Assembly (NCBI GenBank): GCA_022559985.1
Contig: JAFJTR010000187.1
Location: 1-16,449 of the forward strand
DNA length: 16,449 nt
Source of the DNA: Parastagonospora avenae f. sp. tritici 18332-5
Lineage: Eukaryota; Ascomycota; Dothideomycetes; Pleosporales; Phaeosphaeriaceae
Direction of reading: 5' to 3'
Shown in pieces: positions 1 to 9,147 of the stretch. A program made the position numbers and the translations under genes. The notes under the pieces were generated by a model that did no database searches, was not told the origin of the DNA, and saw nothing but the letters and a program-made list of their open reading frames with translations. How positions within the stretch are numbered: position 1 is the stretch's first letter; each line of letters opens with the position of its first letter.

Positions 1-1267
1 CTTTTGCCTTATCTAAGACTGCAGCGTCTAGAATTTTTCGCAGATCACGCCAGCTATCTCCATTACCAACCTCCTGCAGTTGTGTATCCTCATCTTGCCT
101 AGAAGTGGTAGTGTTAAAGCGTTTAAGTATAACCTCTGCATCTATTGGCCACACGCCTGTAGCTTCAAAACTCCTCCGTATAAGCTCAGGCCTCATTGTA
201 TTACTCCAAGCTGTCTAAAATATCGGGAAAAAGTCACGTTTTTTGACGCCCATCAGCGCCTGCGATCGGTGTAGGTGCTGGTTAAGTTCGTGCGAGTAGT
301 TGTATGAAAGCGGCGAGAACACTACTACATTAAGCGGTTGTAACGTGTGAGTTAAGTGCGGTGGAAAGACAGCTAGCAGGATCTTTTTAGCGTAGCAGAA
401 GTCAATAAACTGGGGCGAAAGGTGGCTGCCGTGGCTATTAACGATGAGGAGCTGCCATTGCCGACGCGCTTTTTCTGCAGTACAGCGCTCAAACACCTGT
501 TCGAGCTAGGCTAATCTGATATCGTTATTCGTCCATCCAGAGAATGAGTTTGCGATAAAAACCCTATGCTTGCCGGCTTTAACGTCGTCAACCCAGCTCG
601 ATTGTAGCCCAGCTTTTCCCTCGTAGATGAGCGTAGGCGGCAGCAAGCTCCCATCGCTGCAAATACAAGCTAGAAGCGTAATCCATTCCCTATTACCATC
701 TTGTATAGCCGCTGTGCGCAGTTTTGCCAGCTAAATTGCCTTAGAAAAGACGCGTTTGCTGCGTGCAGTTATGCCTACAAAGAAGCCTTTCTCATCCATA
801 TTGTAGGTGTTGCGCTGCTCTATCCCATACTCCTGCATCTTCCCATGCAGTAGATGAAAGTATAAGTCGTATTTATTATGTGCATCAGCCTGGTGACGAT
901 TGCGATCAATCCCAGCGCTCTATCTAATAGTAAGGTTGACGTTGTGGCGATGCAGAAAGCGCGTAACCCACGATTCTGATGCTTCCCATTTCGCAACTTC
1001 ACTAGCGAAATTTTGTACCATCTCTCTTGTAGGTGGCAAGCCTTTCTCTGTGCATCTTTCTATATATCTCACAAGCTCCTCCTCTTGTTGTGGGTTGAGT
1101 AATTGCTTGCGTGCCGCGGCGGCTTCATGCGACAGCGCCAGGCCCTGGTGCCTTCGCGACAGCGTAGTGCGATCAATTTTGAATTGCTTAGCAACTGCGC
1201 GGTATGAGAAAGATGTGCCGGGCTCGCGCGATTTAATTGCTTCAATTGCAGCCTCGATTAGAGTCAT
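1..1267 (-). pseudogene. Fot1/pogo-family transposase, degenerate, C-terminus cut by window edge
   Basis: The frame starts at ATG 1267 and runs to base 1 without a frameshift, about 422 codons. Four TAG stops interrupt it, at 922-920, 733-731, 508-506 and 217-215. Residues 1-50 resemble a psq-type helix-turn-helix (REPG, then YRAVAKQF). Residues 55-115 resemble a CENP-B-type helix-turn-helix (SWVTRFLHRH). The DDE domain follows. The first catalytic Asp is present in NMDEKGF (codon 796-794). The second, normally Asp in a VDGHGSH-like motif, reads NSHGSH (Asn codon 439-437). The third, normally Asp in LQPLDV, reads LQPLNV (Asn codon 331-329). All four stops can be Trp TGG changed to TAG, and both Asn changes are GAY to AAY after a T, so all are TpG-to-TpA (CpA-to-TpA on the other strand), the RIP signature. 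The protein cannot be active as written. Confidence 0.9.
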
Positions 1268-1324
1268 ATTGGTGGAGTTGCGATGCGTTGAAGTTGAGAT
1301 GATTGAGATATTTTGATTGTGGGG

Positions 1325-1352
1325 TGGCTCGCTACCTGAACTGGCTCGTTAC
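1325..1352. repeat. Subterminal direct repeats at the transposon right end
   Basis: TGGCTCGCTAC (1325-1335) and TGGCTCGTTAC (1342-1352) are two copies of an 11-mer differing at one base, 17 bp apart. Read on the minus strand they are GTAGCGAGCCA and GTAACGAGCCA. Short repeats of this kind near the ends of Fot1-like elements are candidate transposase-binding sites. The repeats are seen directly. The role is inferred. Confidence 0.6.
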
Positions 1353-1433
1353 GCGCACGGGCACTCTAACTTACCAAATCCGACGCCATCATCACGTTTC
1401 TCGATCACCTCATTATCCATCATCAAAACCACT

Positions 1434-1864
1434 ATGGCAGAGCATCCATCCTTCACACTTGCTGGCCTGTGTAAGCTCTGTTCAATTACATCACTCTAAG
1501 TAGTTGCTAATACCATCATCAGTGGCCGTGGGCGGAACCGCCGGCTACCTCCGCACCCACTCAACACCATCGCTCGTCGCAGGTCTCGTGCTCGGCGCAT
1601 CATATGGATATGCCGGTACATCATCACCATCACTCTTTTGCATGGCATTTTACTGAACCTGTCACAGGCTACCGCATCAAGCAAAACCAGGACTATGGAA
1701 CTGAACTCGCGCTCGGAAACAGTATCGCGCTTCTCGGATCTGCGATTCCTCGCATCATGAAGACGGGAGGACGAGCGCCTGTGCCGATCGCGCTGGGTGC
1801 GACGGGGGCGCTTGCGACGTTCTATTATCAGAAGAAGGTTAGGGAATTCAGGTACGGTGTGTAA
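1434..1864 (+). CDS. TMH11: TMEM14-family small mitochondrial membrane protein, three exons
   Basis: Exons 1434-1470, 1523-1615 and 1668-1864 join to a 108-residue protein. Both introns are 52 bp: GTAAGC...CAG with branch-like GCTAAT, and GTACAT...CAG with branch-like TACTGAAC. The protein starts MAEHPSFTLAGLLAVGGTAG and has the glycine-rich small-residue helices of TMEM14 proteins: about residues 8-22, 28-44, 56-74 and 82-97. It also has the family hallmark GYRIKQNQDYGTELALGNS. The length matches the family (about 100-120 residues). Yeast Tmh11 and human TMEM14C are relatives. TMEM14C is an inner mitochondrial membrane protein linked to porphyrin transport and haem synthesis, and a similar role here is inference. 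The gene looks intact. Its upstream region is cut short by the transposon, whose border lies about 67 bp before the ATG, so its promoter may have been displaced or replaced. Confidence 0.9.
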
Positions 1865-2082
1865 AATTTAGCCACTTGCAAGAATATATTCATGTTGTTT
1901 TACACAATCTACTTCTTGCTGAATCCATTCATATCGCTTTTGTTCGGCGCAATCCAGCCCATTCAATGTAGTCAAAATCTTGCACTCTTCTCCTCACAAG
2001 CGATGGTCTGTCTCATTCTCTAATCTCTTGACGGGCTTGATGGGCTTCTCGAGCTTCCCGGGCTTCTCGCCGAATGATTCCC
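1865..2082. other. Short intergenic stretch between convergent genes
   Basis: This 218 bp stretch separates the 3' ends of the TMEM14 gene (+) and the ankyrin reading frame (-). It should hold both 3' untranslated regions. A small run of related hexamers (GGGCTT, four times within about 2033-2068) stands out. I see nothing else. Confidence 0.5.
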
Positions 2083-3330
2083 CTATTTTGCTCCCAAGTG
2101 CGTAACTTCCGGCCCATTTGCGCCATCGTAGTCTCTCAGGACATTATACATGACCTTTCCCCACTTACACCATACCGTTAGAGGCGGCACAGTTGCTCCC
2201 CGCTCCAGCAGCATATTTATTGCCTCTTGACCTGTCTTAATCGAAATTTCCATTGGAATCGGCTCACGAATTGCCATCCCTCGAGAGTTAGTCCGGGAAT
2301 CATAGTTTGTCGCAGTGAGTGCAAGCAGTGCGCAAGGAATTGAGGATTGAACTGAGTTGTTATTGTATGTAGCTATGAGCAATATATATAGTAAATCAGA
2401 GATTGTGTGTTCTGCGCAGTAAACAGAGAGGTTGGGGACTGTGTGGTACAGCAGTGGAGACATGGAACTGTTGCTACGTGGTACAAGGAAAACGAAGTAC
2501 TCCAGAACCGCGACATAGTTGGTTTTGTCGATATCGGCAGCTGCTTCTAGGACAGCGTAGATAACTGCTGCATGCCCGCTTCGGATGGCTCGATTGAGCG
2601 GCAATGTCAGATGGGAGGTGGCATCGTCGACTGCCATGTGCTGGAGAAAAACCTTCACAGCGTCGACGTTTCTATAATTACAAGCCTTTGTAAAAATTTG
2701 TATGTGGACCTTCTCTCCACTGGGGCATCGATCTAGAAGGCCGGTCACTATATCAATGTTGGTTTCGCTGTCCTTTTCCACAACCGCGTATTTGAGCGCC
2801 GAATTGTAGGCCATCTTCCGACTGCCTGATTTAACCGCCAGATAAGCGTCGAACAAAGCTAAGGTCCTGCTTGCAGCAGACTGATTAATTGCGAGCCTCA
2901 TTGCTGCCTTGATGTTATCACCTACAGAGGAGGGGGTTGTCAACCTGGCAGGTGAATCATTGTCCAGCAAGAGCTGGAGCATTTCGTCGTTCTCGATACT
3001 CACAGCAGCAAAGAGATGGCTCTCCTCAAAGAAGTAAGCGCTACGGCGAACGTGAGATGCGCATACCGTGAGTTGCGGCAGCAGCGTGTGATGTAAAGGA
3101 AGTGCGCAGACCGACATGACCGCTGCGACCTTTGCCTCAAGACTGATAGGAGCCGCATTGTATCTCAGCCAGTCTTGATATCTGGAGTTTCGGTCGCTGT
3201 TGGACCAGAGAAGATCTCTAATCACTCCACAACCAAGTATCTTGACTTGTCCTTGGCAAAGCGCGAAAAGGTTATCGGCCTTGTCAGCCATGGCCCTCAG
3301 GTATTCTGCCCGAGGCGCGATCCATCTCAC
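2083..3330 (-). CDS. Ankyrin-repeat region, probably the 3' exon of an F-box/ankyrin gene
   Basis: This is an uninterrupted frame of 415 codons. Degenerate ankyrin repeats can be seen at roughly residues 104-128 (HLFAAVSIENDEMLQLLL), 211-235, 240-268 (LPLNRAIRSGHAAVIYAVLE) and 362-380 (TGQEAINMLLERGA). The frame has no ATG at its 5' end. The first in-frame ATG is at 3291 (GCCATGG, giving 402 residues), while homology-like sequence (PRAEYLRAMADKAD) begins before it. It therefore reads as a downstream exon. The F-box-like reading frame 126 bp upstream on the same strand belongs to the family in which an F-box-like N-terminus precedes ankyrin repeats, so the two are probably one gene. Such proteins are thought to present substrates to SCF ubiquitin ligases, but the substrate is unknown. 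The joining exon-intron structure (3331-3455) is unresolved. Confidence 0.75.
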   Translation of the reverse strand: MRWIAPRAEYLRAMADKADNLFALCQGQVKILGCGVIRDLLWSNSDRNSRYQDWLRYNAAPISLEAKVAAVMSVCALPLHHTLLPQLTVCASHVRRSAYFFEESHLFAAVSIENDEMLQLLLDNDSPARLTTPSSVGDNIKAAMRLAINQSAASRTLALFDAYLAVKSGSRKMAYNSALKYAVVEKDSETNIDIVTGLLDRCPSGEKVHIQIFTKACNYRNVDAVKVFLQHMAVDDATSHLTLPLNRAIRSGHAAVIYAVLEAAADIDKTNYVAVLEYFVFLVPRSNSSMSPLLYHTVPNLSVYCAEHTISDLLYILLIATYNNNSVQSSIPCALLALTATNYDSRTNSRGMAIREPIPMEISIKTGQEAINMLLERGATVPPLTVWCKWGKVMYNVLRDYDGANGPEVTHLGAK

Positions 3331-3455
3331 CTTCCCTTACTCCCGCACTAGTCCTATTGAGGTTTAGCGCATGACTTCATGTCTCTATAGATCCTTCGTC
3401 CGCCGCACCTAATACATCACGATTCTCCCCATTTACAGTGCCACTGACAGGCTTT

Positions 3456-3823
3456 CTATATGGGTTCCGATATCTTCAGTTCATCGCACAGGTAGTCGTT
3501 CAATTTCGTGAGTCGTACCTGTCAAAACATTAGCAAAGTGTCAAAAGGTCAACGAGGGTATATATGGGACTTACTAGGAAAGGCTCATGGACGACAAGTG
3601 GCTTCCGGAAAAAAAAGCATAGGTATCGAGGCAGTAGATGGTTGAAGACCTGTGTTCCCTCGGCGAGGACGTCCTTCGTCTGGCGCATGACAATATCATC
3701 GGTGATGGTATCTCTGAAGACCCTGCTAACGCCGCGCAACTTCCAAGAATCGGGAATGCCAGTCGATTTGAGCTGGTGAGTAATGATACTAATGACCTCG
3801 GGCGGGATATATGGGGTCTCCAT
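3456..3823 (-). CDS. F-box-like N-terminal exons of an F-box/ankyrin gene
   Basis: Exon 1 is 3823-3575 (83 codons). A 56 bp intron follows (3574-3519, donor GTAAGT, branch-like GCTAATG, acceptor TTGACAG). Exon 2 continues in frame from 3518 and meets a TAG at 3458-3456, giving 103 residues. Residues 5-50 look like a fungal F-box-like domain: IPPEVISIITHQL, WKLRGVSRVF, then DDIVMRQTKDVL. Exon 2 (VRLTKLNDYL) resembles the linker that precedes ankyrin repeats in this family. The TAG may be a real end, which would make a small F-box protein. It may also be a nonsense change (CAG to TAG is CpA to TpA) in a gene that once ran into the ankyrin frame at 3330, with a second intron perhaps from 3436 (GTAAAT) to 3331 (AAG). 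A TATA-like element lies 178 bp upstream. Confidence 0.65.
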
Positions 3824-4000
3824 AGTGCACTCGATTAGTTGCGAGGTGAAGATGTAGAGTGTTGAGCGCGTACTAGGTATTGGTCTGGACCGGCGAAAGA
3901 AATTTGAAACGTGGTTGCTTGGATTAGTGGATTAGTAGGGGTAGACTGATGATGGAACAGTCGCGGTGTTGTGGGGTAGAAGTAGAGGAGCGAATAGGGG

Positions 4001-4007
4001 TTATATA
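4001..4007 (-). promoter_or_regulatory. TATA-like element upstream of the F-box/ankyrin gene
   Basis: TATATAA on the minus strand lies 178 bp upstream of the ATG at 3823. A CT- and CA-rich leader lies between them. The truncated paralogue has the same heptamer 161 bp upstream of its ATG, which supports shared promoter ancestry. No transcription start can be read from sequence alone. Confidence 0.45.
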
Positions 4008-4411
4008 TGGCGAGGGCCCTCGTGCCTAGAAACCTCATGTGAAAACTTTCGAGGATGGTGCCTAAGACGATGTAGGCACACATTGTTGATTCATTGAAAT
4101 ACTCGCAGAAGAAAAACGTTTCATTCATTCATGTAATCGCTCTAGGGCAAGACTCGAACGATGATACATAAAACCCTTGGTGCAAAAGAAACTGGACGCT
4201 AAGTGCGCGAGGCAGCAGTCCGAACACATTCAATACCTGTACATGGCATAGAAGACATGAATTTTGAATGCAACAAGGAAAGATGCGATCGCGGAAGAAC
4301 CTCAGTACAGCATTGCGTGCCATCAAAATCTCTGCTGGCTTCGAGAACTAAGCCTGTGATGTATCTGGCACAATGGCCCGGATACTATGTTATGTAACTC
4401 TAACCATCAAA
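4008..4411. other. Intergenic stretch without a supported gene
   Basis: Between the TATA-like element of the F-box/ankyrin gene and the end of the truncated F-box frame there are only short frames on both strands (up to about 65 codons) with no recognisable domains or good splice partners. A tRNA-like TTCGA word near 4148-4153 lacks a pairing acceptor stem and A box. Confidence 0.4.
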
Positions 4412-4924
4412 TTACCGGAATTCACCGTCAATAAGCTGCTCTAATCGAAGGGGAGTCTGAATAAAACAGCGATGCATGCTACCAATATACAAGTGCAAAG
4501 GTTTGCTACTAACTGCCACAATCTTTGTCTTTGCTACAAAGAAAGGGAAATAGATGTAGTTACGGTATGTTAAACTCAGCATTAAATACAGAGAGCCTAT
4601 ACTGGCGAACAATGCTAGGGTTAACCACAGGTGTCTTATTGCACTGCAACATTTCACTGATGAATCAAATAAATGCGTGTAGTTGAGATTTCGTGTTTTA
4701 TTGTCTGAGTTTGAGTGCGTGCTAATTGCTATCATTAAGTTTCCACCTTGCTTGAGACCATCTTTGGGTTGATGCAAGATGATGTCGTCCTCGATTGCCA
4801 CTTTGAACGTGTTGCTGATGCCGCGCAGCCGCCATACACCGTGGATGTCGGCGAAAACGAGCTGATTTGCTATGAGACGGATAATTTCTGCAGGCATCGC
4901 ACCGAGAGAAGGCTCAGTTGGCAT
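4412..4924 (-). pseudogene. Truncated F-box-like paralogue
   Basis: The frame from ATG 4924 is 170 codons. Residues 9-60 match the neighbouring F-box-like exon at spaced conserved positions: MPAEIIRLIANQL against IPPEVISIITHQL, WRLRGISNTF against WKLRGVSRVF, and DDIILHQPKDGL against DDIVMRQTKDVL. Similarity stops abruptly near residue 60 (about base 4745), where the family normally continues with a LLPRYL segment. The remaining 110 codons are AT-richer, have a hydrophobic stretch (LWLTLALFASIGSLYLMLSL) and no ankyrin repeats, and probably came from sequence placed downstream by a deletion or rearrangement. The ORF could still be expressed as a short F-box protein with a novel tail, so pseudogene is an inference. 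Confidence 0.6.
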
Positions 4925-5084
4925 CGTGGAGAAAGACGGATCCTTGGGAAACTGCTTGAAAGTGGGGGAAGACAGTTTTTGGACGGTATATCAGAGTTGA
5001 GTGATGGTGAAAGATCGATCAAGAGGCTGTTGAGGTTGCGAGAAGATTGGTGTGTTGTGGATGAGATACAATATTTGGTGTGGA

Positions 5085-5091
5085 TTATATA
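5085..5091 (-). promoter_or_regulatory. TATA-like element upstream of the truncated F-box-like paralogue
   Basis: TATATAA on the minus strand lies 161 bp upstream of the ATG at 4924 and is followed by a pyrimidine- and CA-rich leader like that of the neighbouring F-box gene. It suggests the promoter was duplicated together with the coding part. Confidence 0.4.
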
Positions 5092-5681
5092 CATAGTCGG
5101 CTTGCGTGCTCGATGCACGTGACGTGTAGGCGCACAACGCACTCGCCGATATCCTGGAATTAGGTTGCCGATGCTCACCTAGTTCTCAGGATCCGACGAT
5201 ATGCTTGCGGATATGAATGAATTCACTGCCGAAGCATTGTGCGCTTACTTGAATGTGGGAACATGACGCATGATAACTCGTGCACTCGTTTGAAGCACAA
5301 CGCAGAAGTAGTTCGTGTGTGAGGAGAAGAGGATGGAGAGCCATGATCATTTGGATTTGCCTGGTATACTTCAAGTTGCAAAGCTCTGATTTCCGACATG
5401 AATCGTAAAGTTGGCTGTAGTGTGTCCGGGTTGTGATAGATGCATCTCATGGTGCCACACAATGTGCCTTTTATAAGTGGCCGCCGCTGAAGTTTGTGGT
5501 CGATTGCCGGTGTAGCAAGCGATTGCGCAGTTTGTGCATGCTGGAAGGATCTGTGGATGTACATCGCTTACAGACTTAGTGCAACATCGGCCGTAACAAT
5601 TGCTAAATCTGACGAGAGTGTGTTTTGTAGAGGTCAGCATCAACTGGATTGCTGTTGAACGTCATGGGTAACGCGAATTGC
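5092..5681. other. Intergenic stretch without a supported gene
   Basis: Overlapping minus-strand frames of 62-113 codons occur here, but they have no recognisable domain, signal peptide or repeat, and they lie in competing frames. The right part should hold the 3' untranslated region of the rhodopsin-domain gene that ends at 5682. Confidence 0.4.
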
Positions 5682-6910
5682 TCATTTACTTGACGGCTCC
5701 TGCTGAACGGGCGGCAGTGCAGTAATTGACTTCAGTTCGCTACCCATCGAGCCTTGCTCGACGTCGGTACTCCTCGCGACTGAAACATCGTTGCCGTCGA
5801 GACGCCTAAATTGACGGGCCAACTTCGACCACTTCAAGGAACCCGATTTTCGACCGCTGCTGTTTTCGCTTCCCCTAGACGCGAAGACCGGAATGATCTT
5901 GACAACCAAGGGCTTGAGTGTCGGCACACACGCGCATACAATGGCAAGATTGATCTCGATGGCGTTCCAATAGATGGCAGGAGCGGAATAGAAGGACATA
6001 TCTCGCGGATGTCGTGCAAGAACAACTAGTGCGTTGAACCGAAGGATTGAGACGATACAGACACTGTTATTGTATTAGAAAGAAGTATGGGCGTGAATTA
6101 TGGGGGTTAAAGTGAGACCTACAACCAACCAAGGGTCAAGATGAATATCAAAGCGATCTTCTGCCTGCGGACAATTTGCAGACGCCAGATACCTCGTATG
6201 GGCAATGCAGCGATCATTACATCTGTGATCGTGTTTGTGCTACTGTTGCCATATCGAACCGCATTCTCGTCAAGACATTTGGCGGTAGGCCTCTTGGTCA
6301 CATTCCAGAAAGCATCCACAGGCTTGCATCCGAAGGCGAATGTGAAAAACGCAATGATGCCAGTGATGACACTTATCGCCATGACGATGTAGATCGGTAT
6401 GCGCGCTTCATTTACCGAGAATATGCGTCGATACTGCATCAGGATAGAGAGCTTCACAAAGATGAAGCCAAGAACGTAGGTAAGAATGCTCGAGTAGAGG
6501 TACTTTGTCGGTCAGCAGGGAATTAATAGCAGGGGACAAGTTAACTGGACCAACATACTCTTAGACCGTTGATGGTCGAAGGAAGATCGACGAAGATTTG
6601 ATGTTTGCCAGCACCCCATCCCACTTGCTTCACTTGACATGCTGATGTAGCGATCGAGAAGGCCTGGAGCGTATGTGAGCATGATAATTTTGCCATGCCC
6701 AGAAAAAAGAATTACCATTGCGAGCGCGATGAGATGATCTTCCCAGCCGACAAGATGCGTAAGTCGAGTCCGCGTATAAAAACGAAGAATGACGCATAAA
6801 AACGCCAGTACAGTGAAGGATACGACGATACCAATAGTCTTTGGACCATGGTCCTCAGTTGCTAAAAGAGCCAGCTGCTCTGGCGGTATCACAGGCGGTG
6901 ATTGGTCCAT
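5682..6910 (-). CDS. Fungal rhodopsin-domain (PTH11/SAT4-like) seven-helix membrane protein, four exons
   Basis: Exons 6910-6716, 6663-6559, 6502-6123 and 6063-5682 join in phase to 353 residues. Introns are 52, 56 and 59 bp, with donors GTAATT, GTATGT and GTAGGT and acceptors CAG, AAG and CAG. Seven hydrophobic helices can be placed at about residues 26-45, 58-75, 102-120, 135-157, 184-202, 212-234 and 252-275. Family landmarks are GWEDHL after helix 1, QVKQVGWGAGKH in the loop after helix 2, VKLSILMQYRRIF after helix 3, FGCKPVDAFW after helix 4, RRQKIALIFILTLGWF, and EINLAIVCACVPTLKPL in helix 7. The C-terminal tail of about 65 residues is polar and probably cytoplasmic. In-frame ATGs also occur upstream (7102 and 7039), but ACCATGG at 6910 has the best context and gives the usual short N-terminus. 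Members are proposed receptors or sensors in the plasma membrane. The ligand is unknown and there is no CFEM domain. Confidence 0.9.
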
Positions 6911-9116
6911 GGTGATTTGAGGTGGATGGAATGCAAACTCTACGGAGGCTTTGAAGTCTACAAGTGTGAGCCTTATGGGATCGAGATAGCCTTTCTCTAG
7001 CGCATAGTAGGACCCAAGATATACACTCACGGCCCTCATGGTGCGCCATGAAACACGATGTCCCGCACACGAAGGCCTAAATGACCGACTGCGGGTGTGC
7101 ATGACGCACAGAACGGGCGAAGCTCTGTCAACTGCCTGTCATGACTCGGACGGGTTGGTTGCCGTACCGCTGCCGCACCGTGAAACTAGAACCTCGTCCT
7201 TGCAATATAATTGGGCCAAGCAGCCAGAGCATCGATCATGCCTACGGTAGATGTGCGAGTGATTCACGCAAACTTCATTTGTGCTATAAGAATCTAATTT
7301 TCTTACCTAGACTATACGTAGTTATAATATGGCATCTATGCGCACTCGCTAAGCGTTCAGCTTTTGGCAAGTAGTTCCTGCACGCGCGTTTGCTGCATGG
7401 TGTTGTGCAGAGCTTGAAGATCGACAACAAGGGAGCTCCCACTGCCGAGAATCGAGGTGAAGACGAGTAGTTACCTTAGGTGCCATTGCATTAGTATTGA
7501 AATAAACTTTTGGAGTTAGCATGTCATCCGAAAAATGCACCGAATCGTGTTCATGTAGCCAGTGATGGCATTATTCTGTACTATGGTTTTGGAAGTCTTA
7601 CTCAGTCTCACTCCAGTAAGACTAGCCGACAGTGATCCAAAGGCGCTCAGTCCCGAGGTCTGTCGTACTTCTGACCATGTGAATATACCAACTTGACGTT
7701 TGCGGGAAACAGTAAAATGAACTCACATCGGCCCCCACTTCGTGAGTCGCGAATCGCAGATTTGTGAAACATTTTGATGTGATCGGGCTTTTGGCTGCAT
7801 GCACACGAGCGCTATGTAGGGATGTTAGCGAGCCTGACAGGGGGCCAGGGAAAACAGCGAGGATCGCAAGCACTCTCGCTTCCCCGCTGGCTCAACGGCT
7901 TTGTGCGCTGCTCGCACGGTCAAAGGAAAGGCCTTTGCTTTGGAAGCATTGACAAGCCTAGGGTCTAGATGTTCTTCATGATGACCCAACGTGCTGAAAA
8001 GCTGAACATGCATGAATCGGAATATGCAACATCATTGCGCATTGGCTTGGGTGTCGATTTTCTTCGTGAGCTTCAGACAGAGCCGCTGTTGATTTCTTTA
8101 ATTCTTGTTACCCACTTTCATCCATCGCAACGTTCGTTTGTGCATTAATGATGCGCGAACCTGAGCTCCCAAGGTCGTTACGGAGATCCTTGTTGCCTGT
8201 CGGATGATACTGATAGCGCAACACAATTCGGGATATGCATGTTTCGGTCCTTCCCGTGTCGGATGGTGGGATCGAGGAACCCACGATTCAGTTAGAGATT
8301 AGGCCGCAAGTTGCGAACCCCGAAAAGACGTCGAGCACACTACCGGTATAAGGATGCTTGGTGAGGGTAGAGGGGCTGGAGACTTCGACGTTATTGAGCA
8401 AATGATACCGGCCGACTAAGGCGAGAGGGGTCGACAAAGGCAACCCTTGATCGGCGAGCAACGATCGTGGGTAAGACTTCCCCGGGAGATGGCAGTGAGC
8501 ATCTTGGTGTGGACAGGCCACGATCACAGTTGCCGAATGCCTCAAGCCTGTCTTGCTAATCGGAGTACGGTCGATCGCCAAAAGTGCGGCGAGAAGTTTC
8601 TGTGTGCTCGTTGCGAGCGCGCTGTCTGTTTTACCTTGGCGGTTTGACTTGCATTGCTGTGAAGGGGGTGCTGTAATGATTCGCACGATCACCTTTGCAA
8701 GGACACTGAGGTCATAGAAACCCATCTCAGCAATGCCGGGCCGGTGTCGACCGATCGGTAAGCGACCTCCTGCTCCTCCTGCGTGTACTTGAGGATGTAA
8801 CCCGAGAATTCGTACGCGCATAATGACACACTTCTTCCAACGTACTGCAACGATGCGTTTTGGGCGGTATCCAGTCGCCTACAGAGAAAGGTATGATTTG
8901 AGACTGGCGCACTGGTGACACTTAGCGGTTTCAGCACCTAGACAGCTGTGGTGGTTTCTATGATCACTCGTCTATGTACTCGCTGCTTTCAGCGCGAAAT
9001 CTCTCTGGCGGCTTTAATCACTGCTTGACCAGTATTTAGGACTAGTGAGTGAATAAGAAGTGTCGCATCTATTGTCGGTAGTAGTAAGTTTTACGTGATG
9101 GATTACAAGAAGGCGA
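6911..9116. other. Gene-poor region, left part
   Basis: I found no supportable gene. The longest frame (8288-8821, minus, 177 codons) is out of frame with its neighbours and has no recognisable domain or helix pattern. A second minus frame (8689-8937) overlaps it in another frame. I could not build a spliced model with conserved features on either strand. The left 100-200 bp should hold the promoter of the rhodopsin-domain gene that starts at 6910. Confidence 0.45.
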
Positions 9117-9147
9117 CGTTTCATTTCGTAAGGAGCGAAATGAAACG
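9117..9147. repeat. Perfect 12-bp inverted repeat with 7-base loop
   Basis: CGTTTCATTTCG (9117-9128) and CGAAATGAAACG (9136-9147) are exact reverse complements separated by TAAGGAG. The stem would form a stable hairpin in RNA or single-stranded DNA, and as DNA it could be a dimer-binding site. It is not followed by a T run on either strand, and no gene lies within 1 kb. Confidence 0.75.

Larger units (their letters stand above)
1..1366 (-). mobile_element. Fot1/pogo-type DNA transposon, right part; left end outside the window
   Basis: The element holds a decayed transposase reading leftward from 1267 to the window edge. It is followed on the right by a short untranslated stretch and a terminal region of about 45 bp (roughly 1322-1366). 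That region has the look of a Fot1-family terminus: the 11-mer TGGCTCGYTAC occurs twice, at 1325-1335 and 1342-1352. A TA dinucleotide at 1367-1368 could be the target-site duplication, but another TA lies at 1372-1373, so the exact border is uncertain. The matching left inverted repeat lies outside the window, so the terminus is inferred rather than proven. The nearest host gene (TMEM14 family) starts about 67 bp further right. Confidence 0.75.

Noticed and set aside
1..1267. Stop-codon recoding of TAG in the transposase, since all stops are TAG
   Set aside because: The same frame has lost catalytic aspartates through the same base context, and the Gypsy remnant also has TGA stops, so mutation is the simpler reading.
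4130..4200. tRNA-like B box on the minus strand (GTTCGAGTCTTGCCC)
   Set aside because: There is no matching A box, anticodon stem or acceptor pairing upstream.
5186..5643. Three overlapping minus-strand frames of 62-113 codons
   Set aside because: They lie in competing frames with no conserved features or credible splice sites.
8288..8821. 177-codon minus-strand frame in the gene-poor gap
   Set aside because: It has no recognisable domain, signal peptide or helix pattern, overlaps another frame of similar quality, and no splice model improves it.
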